Positions 19,833 to 21,078 of a stretch of 21,078 nt of DNA are shown here, piece after piece. Below the pieces are notes generated by a model, which was not told the origin of the DNA, did no database searches, and saw only the letters and a program-made list of their open reading frames with translations. Position 1 is the first letter of the stretch; every line of letters begins with the position of its first letter. Location: positions 1 through 21,078 of the forward strand of contig DFEO01000020.1 of the NCBI GenBank assembly GCA_002368715.1, written 5' to 3'. The position numbers and the translations under genes are program-made. This DNA comes from Ruminococcus sp. UBA3800 (GTDB lineage: Bacteria; Bacillota; Clostridia; Oscillospirales; Ruminococcaceae).

Positions 19833-20585
19833 ATGAGAAGAGATAAGCTGCAGATACTTGACCGTGACACGGTTAAGCTCATAGCGATAATACCAATGAC
19901 TGTCGGGCATTTTCTGTCCTATCTGGGACAATTCGATGAAATGACCCATTGGCTGCACCTGCTTGTGCAGGCTTCTCTTTTTGCACCGCCGGTGTTTTTC
20001 TTTTCCATAGCTGACGGCTTTAAATACACTCGTTCACGAAAAAAATATGCTCTGCGGCTGCTGCTATTCGCACTCATCACACAGATACCGTTCACTCTTG
20101 CAAATCAAGGAACTCTGCTCACTGACCAAATATTTCTGAACCTGAACATTATATTCACACTGTTCCTGTCGCTAGCAGCGCTTATAGTATGGGACAGCAA
20201 ACTAAAGCTGCCTGTGCGGATAGCGGCGATAACTGCACTTGACGCAGTCACCCTCCTTCTACAATGCGAGTGGATGCTATTCGGCATACTCATAGTCCTG
20301 GGGCTGCACATTTTCCGTGAAAAGCCGATAATAAGCCTGATATGGTTCACGGTATGCACCTTTTGTGTGCAGTTGATCTCAAACGGTCTGAGCAGTTACA
20401 CACTGGTCTCACCACCGTTTCTTTACGGGATGTTCTTCCTGCTGCTGGCATATTTTGTAATGAAAGTATTATGCAGCGAAAAAAAAGGAAAACACCCGAA
20501 TTTTGCAAAGTGGTTTTTCTACATATTCTATCCTGCACATCTGCTGATTATATACCTTGTCAAGCTCATTGCGCAGATCAAATGA
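19833..20585 (+). CDS. TraX family multipass membrane protein
   Basis: A 250-residue integral membrane protein with about seven hydrophobic segments. Family marks are the N-terminal LDRDTVKLIAIIPMTVGH, SIADGFKYTRSRKKYALRLL (58-77), FALITQIPF (79-87), NIIFTLFLSLAAL (105-117) and the C-terminal FYIFYPAHLLII (229-240). TraX proteins were named for F-pilin acetylation, but chromosomal homologues in Firmicutes are widespread and of unknown function; they resemble membrane acyltransferases. No conjugation gene is nearby, so a pilin role is not implied. ATG at 19833 has AGAGGG about 6 nt upstream. Probably in one transcript with the 157-residue gene. The terminator at 20701-20730 closes the unit. 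Confidence 0.88.
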   Translation: MRRDKLQILDRDTVKLIAIIPMTVGHFLSYLGQFDEMTHWLHLLVQASLFAPPVFFFSIADGFKYTRSRKKYALRLLLFALITQIPFTLANQGTLLTDQIFLNLNIIFTLFLSLAALIVWDSKLKLPVRIAAITALDAVTLLLQCEWMLFGILIVLGLHIFREKPIISLIWFTVCTFCVQLISNGLSSYTLVSPPFLYGMFFLLLAYFVMKVLCSEKKGKHPNFAKWFFYIFYPAHLLIIYLVKLIAQIK

Positions 20586-20750
20586 AGTACTATATCATTA
20601 TCGAATGCCGAAAGCCGAAACATCACTGACAAAGAAAAATCTATACTTGAAAAGCTGATATCGGGTACTAAGCCGGAGAGCATCAAGGAGTCCGATAAAA
20701 AAATGCCGTCTGCTGACAGACGGCATTTTTCGTTGTGGCGGCGGATCTGA
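20582..20750 (+). pseudogene. Possible remnant ORF after the TraX gene
   Basis: The stretch after the TraX stop codon looks coding but has no intact gene. An ATG at 20582 overlaps the TraX stop (ATGA) and gives 15 codons. The frame of TraX itself, read past its TGA, continues for 54 codons with protein-like composition (ITDKEKSILEKLISGTKPES) and runs through the terminator. It may be the worn-down start of a former third gene or chance. Confidence 0.3.
20701..20730 (+). terminator. Intrinsic terminator of the 157-residue/TraX unit
   Basis: A perfect 12-bp stem AAATGCCGTCTG/CAGACGGCATTT with loop CTGA, followed by two more T (five T in a row). Confidence 0.92.
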
Positions 20751-20770
20751 CTGTTACATATAATAGAATC

Positions 20771-20812
20771 CGAAAAAGGAAAAAGCCTGCAAACATCATG
20801 TTTACAGGCTTT
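20771..20812 (-). terminator. Terminator of the rRNA operon after tRNA-Asn
   Basis: Minus strand: a 14-bp stem (20782-20795 with 20799-20812, one G-T pair) followed by a T-rich tail (TTTTTCC then TTTTTCG). It starts 2 nt after the encoded CCA of the tRNA. Confidence 0.85.
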
Positions 20813-20813
20813 C

Positions 20814-20889
20814 TGGCTCCCCCAGTTGGACTCGAACCAACGACCCTTCGGTTAACAGCCGAATGCTCTACCGACTGAGCTATAGAGGA
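20814..20889 (-). tRNA. tRNA-Asn (anticodon GTT)
   Basis: A complete 76-nt tRNA including an encoded CCA (20814-20816). The acceptor stem TCCTCTA pairs with TGGGGGA, the discriminator is G, the D-arm is AGCTCAGTCGGTAGAGC, the anticodon loop is CTGTTAACC, and the T-arm has GGTTCGAGTCC. Anticodon GTT reads both asparagine codons. It lies 36 nt after 5S rRNA in the same direction, in the usual position for a distal tRNA of an rRNA operon. Confidence 0.97.
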
Positions 20890-20894
20890 ATATA

Positions 20895-20919
20895 AGGGTG
20901 TTCAGCAAATGAACACCCT
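20895..20919 (-). other. Hairpin between 5S rRNA and tRNA-Asn
   Basis: A perfect 10-bp stem AGGGTGTTCA/TGAACACCCT with a 5-nt loop. Reading the minus strand it is followed by TATATTCC, too poor for termination. Its place between two mature RNAs suggests an RNase processing site or a weak attenuator. Confidence 0.6.
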
Positions 20920-20925
20920 GTTTGT

Positions 20926-21041
20926 GCCGGCGACAACCTATTTTCCCGGGACGCTGCCGTCCAAGTATTTTGAGCGAAGACGAGCTTAACTTCTGTGTTC
21001 GGCATGGGAACAGGTGTGACCTCGTCTCAATGATCACCGAC
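20926..21041 (-). rRNA. rrf: 5S ribosomal RNA
   Basis: About 116 nt on the minus strand. The highly conserved block ACACCTGTTCCCATGCCGAA is present, followed by CACAGAAGTTAAGCTC. The terminal helix pairs GTCGGTGA (5' end, 21041) with TCGCCGGC (3' end, 20926). The 23S and 16S genes would lie beyond the right edge. Ends are set by the terminal helix and may be off by one or two bases. Confidence 0.95.
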
Positions 21042-21078
21042 TGATGACAACACATTTCTGGTAATGTGTAATGTCGAG

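Noticed and set aside
19833..20585. TraX-family gene as a sign of a conjugative element
   Set aside because: Chromosomal TraX homologues are common in Firmicutes, and no relaxase, integrase, attachment site or transfer gene is present.

Overview
The window reads as a chromosomal segment of a Gram-positive, low-to-mid GC gut clostridium, most likely a Ruminococcus-type member of the Oscillospiraceae. The support is inference from protein flavour (zinc-ribbon PASTA kinase family, DUF624/YesL, SpoIIM-like, TraX, EF-G-like paralogue), strong AGGAGG-type ribosome binding sites, and clear sigma-A promoters, nearly all with 17-bp spacers. No insertion sequence, phage gene, integrase or CRISPR array was seen. 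It looks like stable housekeeping and accessory chromosome that runs into an rRNA operon at the right edge.

Layout, left to right. At 1-199 (minus) is the start of a cysteine-type glutathione peroxidase, cut by the window edge. At 411-2492 (minus) is an EF-G-like GTPase. At 2787-5067 (minus) a proC / SpoIIM-like / DUF624 operon runs from one promoter to a strong hairpin. At 5216-6178 (minus) is ATP-type phosphofructokinase pfkA. At 6311-8197 (minus) is a membrane PASTA kinase homologue whose zinc ribbon is intact but whose catalytic residues are all replaced, so it is predicted to be a pseudokinase. At 8390-9184 (minus) is another zinc-ribbon membrane protein. Divergent from it, at 9439-11428 (plus), is an ECF sigma factor overlapping a membrane protein with a duplicated extracellular domain, probably its anti-sigma factor or sensor. 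A sequence matching ECF promoters lies just upstream of the sigma gene. Next come a histidine phosphatase (11575-12258), a 50-residue orphan protein (12486-12638), and, convergent with it, a flavin-reductase/double-rubredoxin protein with a coupled 64-residue partner (12734-13700, minus).

The right third holds a NodB-fold lipoprotein with lost metal ligands (13830-14696, minus), a dCache-type chemoreceptor (14911-16986, plus), a second and divergent phosphofructokinase (17064-18137, plus), a secreted C-terminally anchored protein (18221-19144, minus), a 157-residue orphan (19287-19760, plus) and a TraX-family membrane protein (19833-20585, plus). The minus-strand tail of an rRNA operon follows: 5S rRNA, then tRNA-Asn(GTT), then a terminator.

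The most interesting theme is signalling at the envelope. A zinc-ribbon pseudokinase, a zinc-ribbon membrane protein and an ECF sigma/anti-sigma-like pair sit side by side, with divergent promoters between the last two. The second theme is loss of catalytic residues in recognisable enzyme folds (kinase, deacetylase, and the GTPase-activating histidine of the EF-G-like protein), which suggests binding or regulatory roles. Two phosphofructokinases with different active-site signatures occur within 12 kb.
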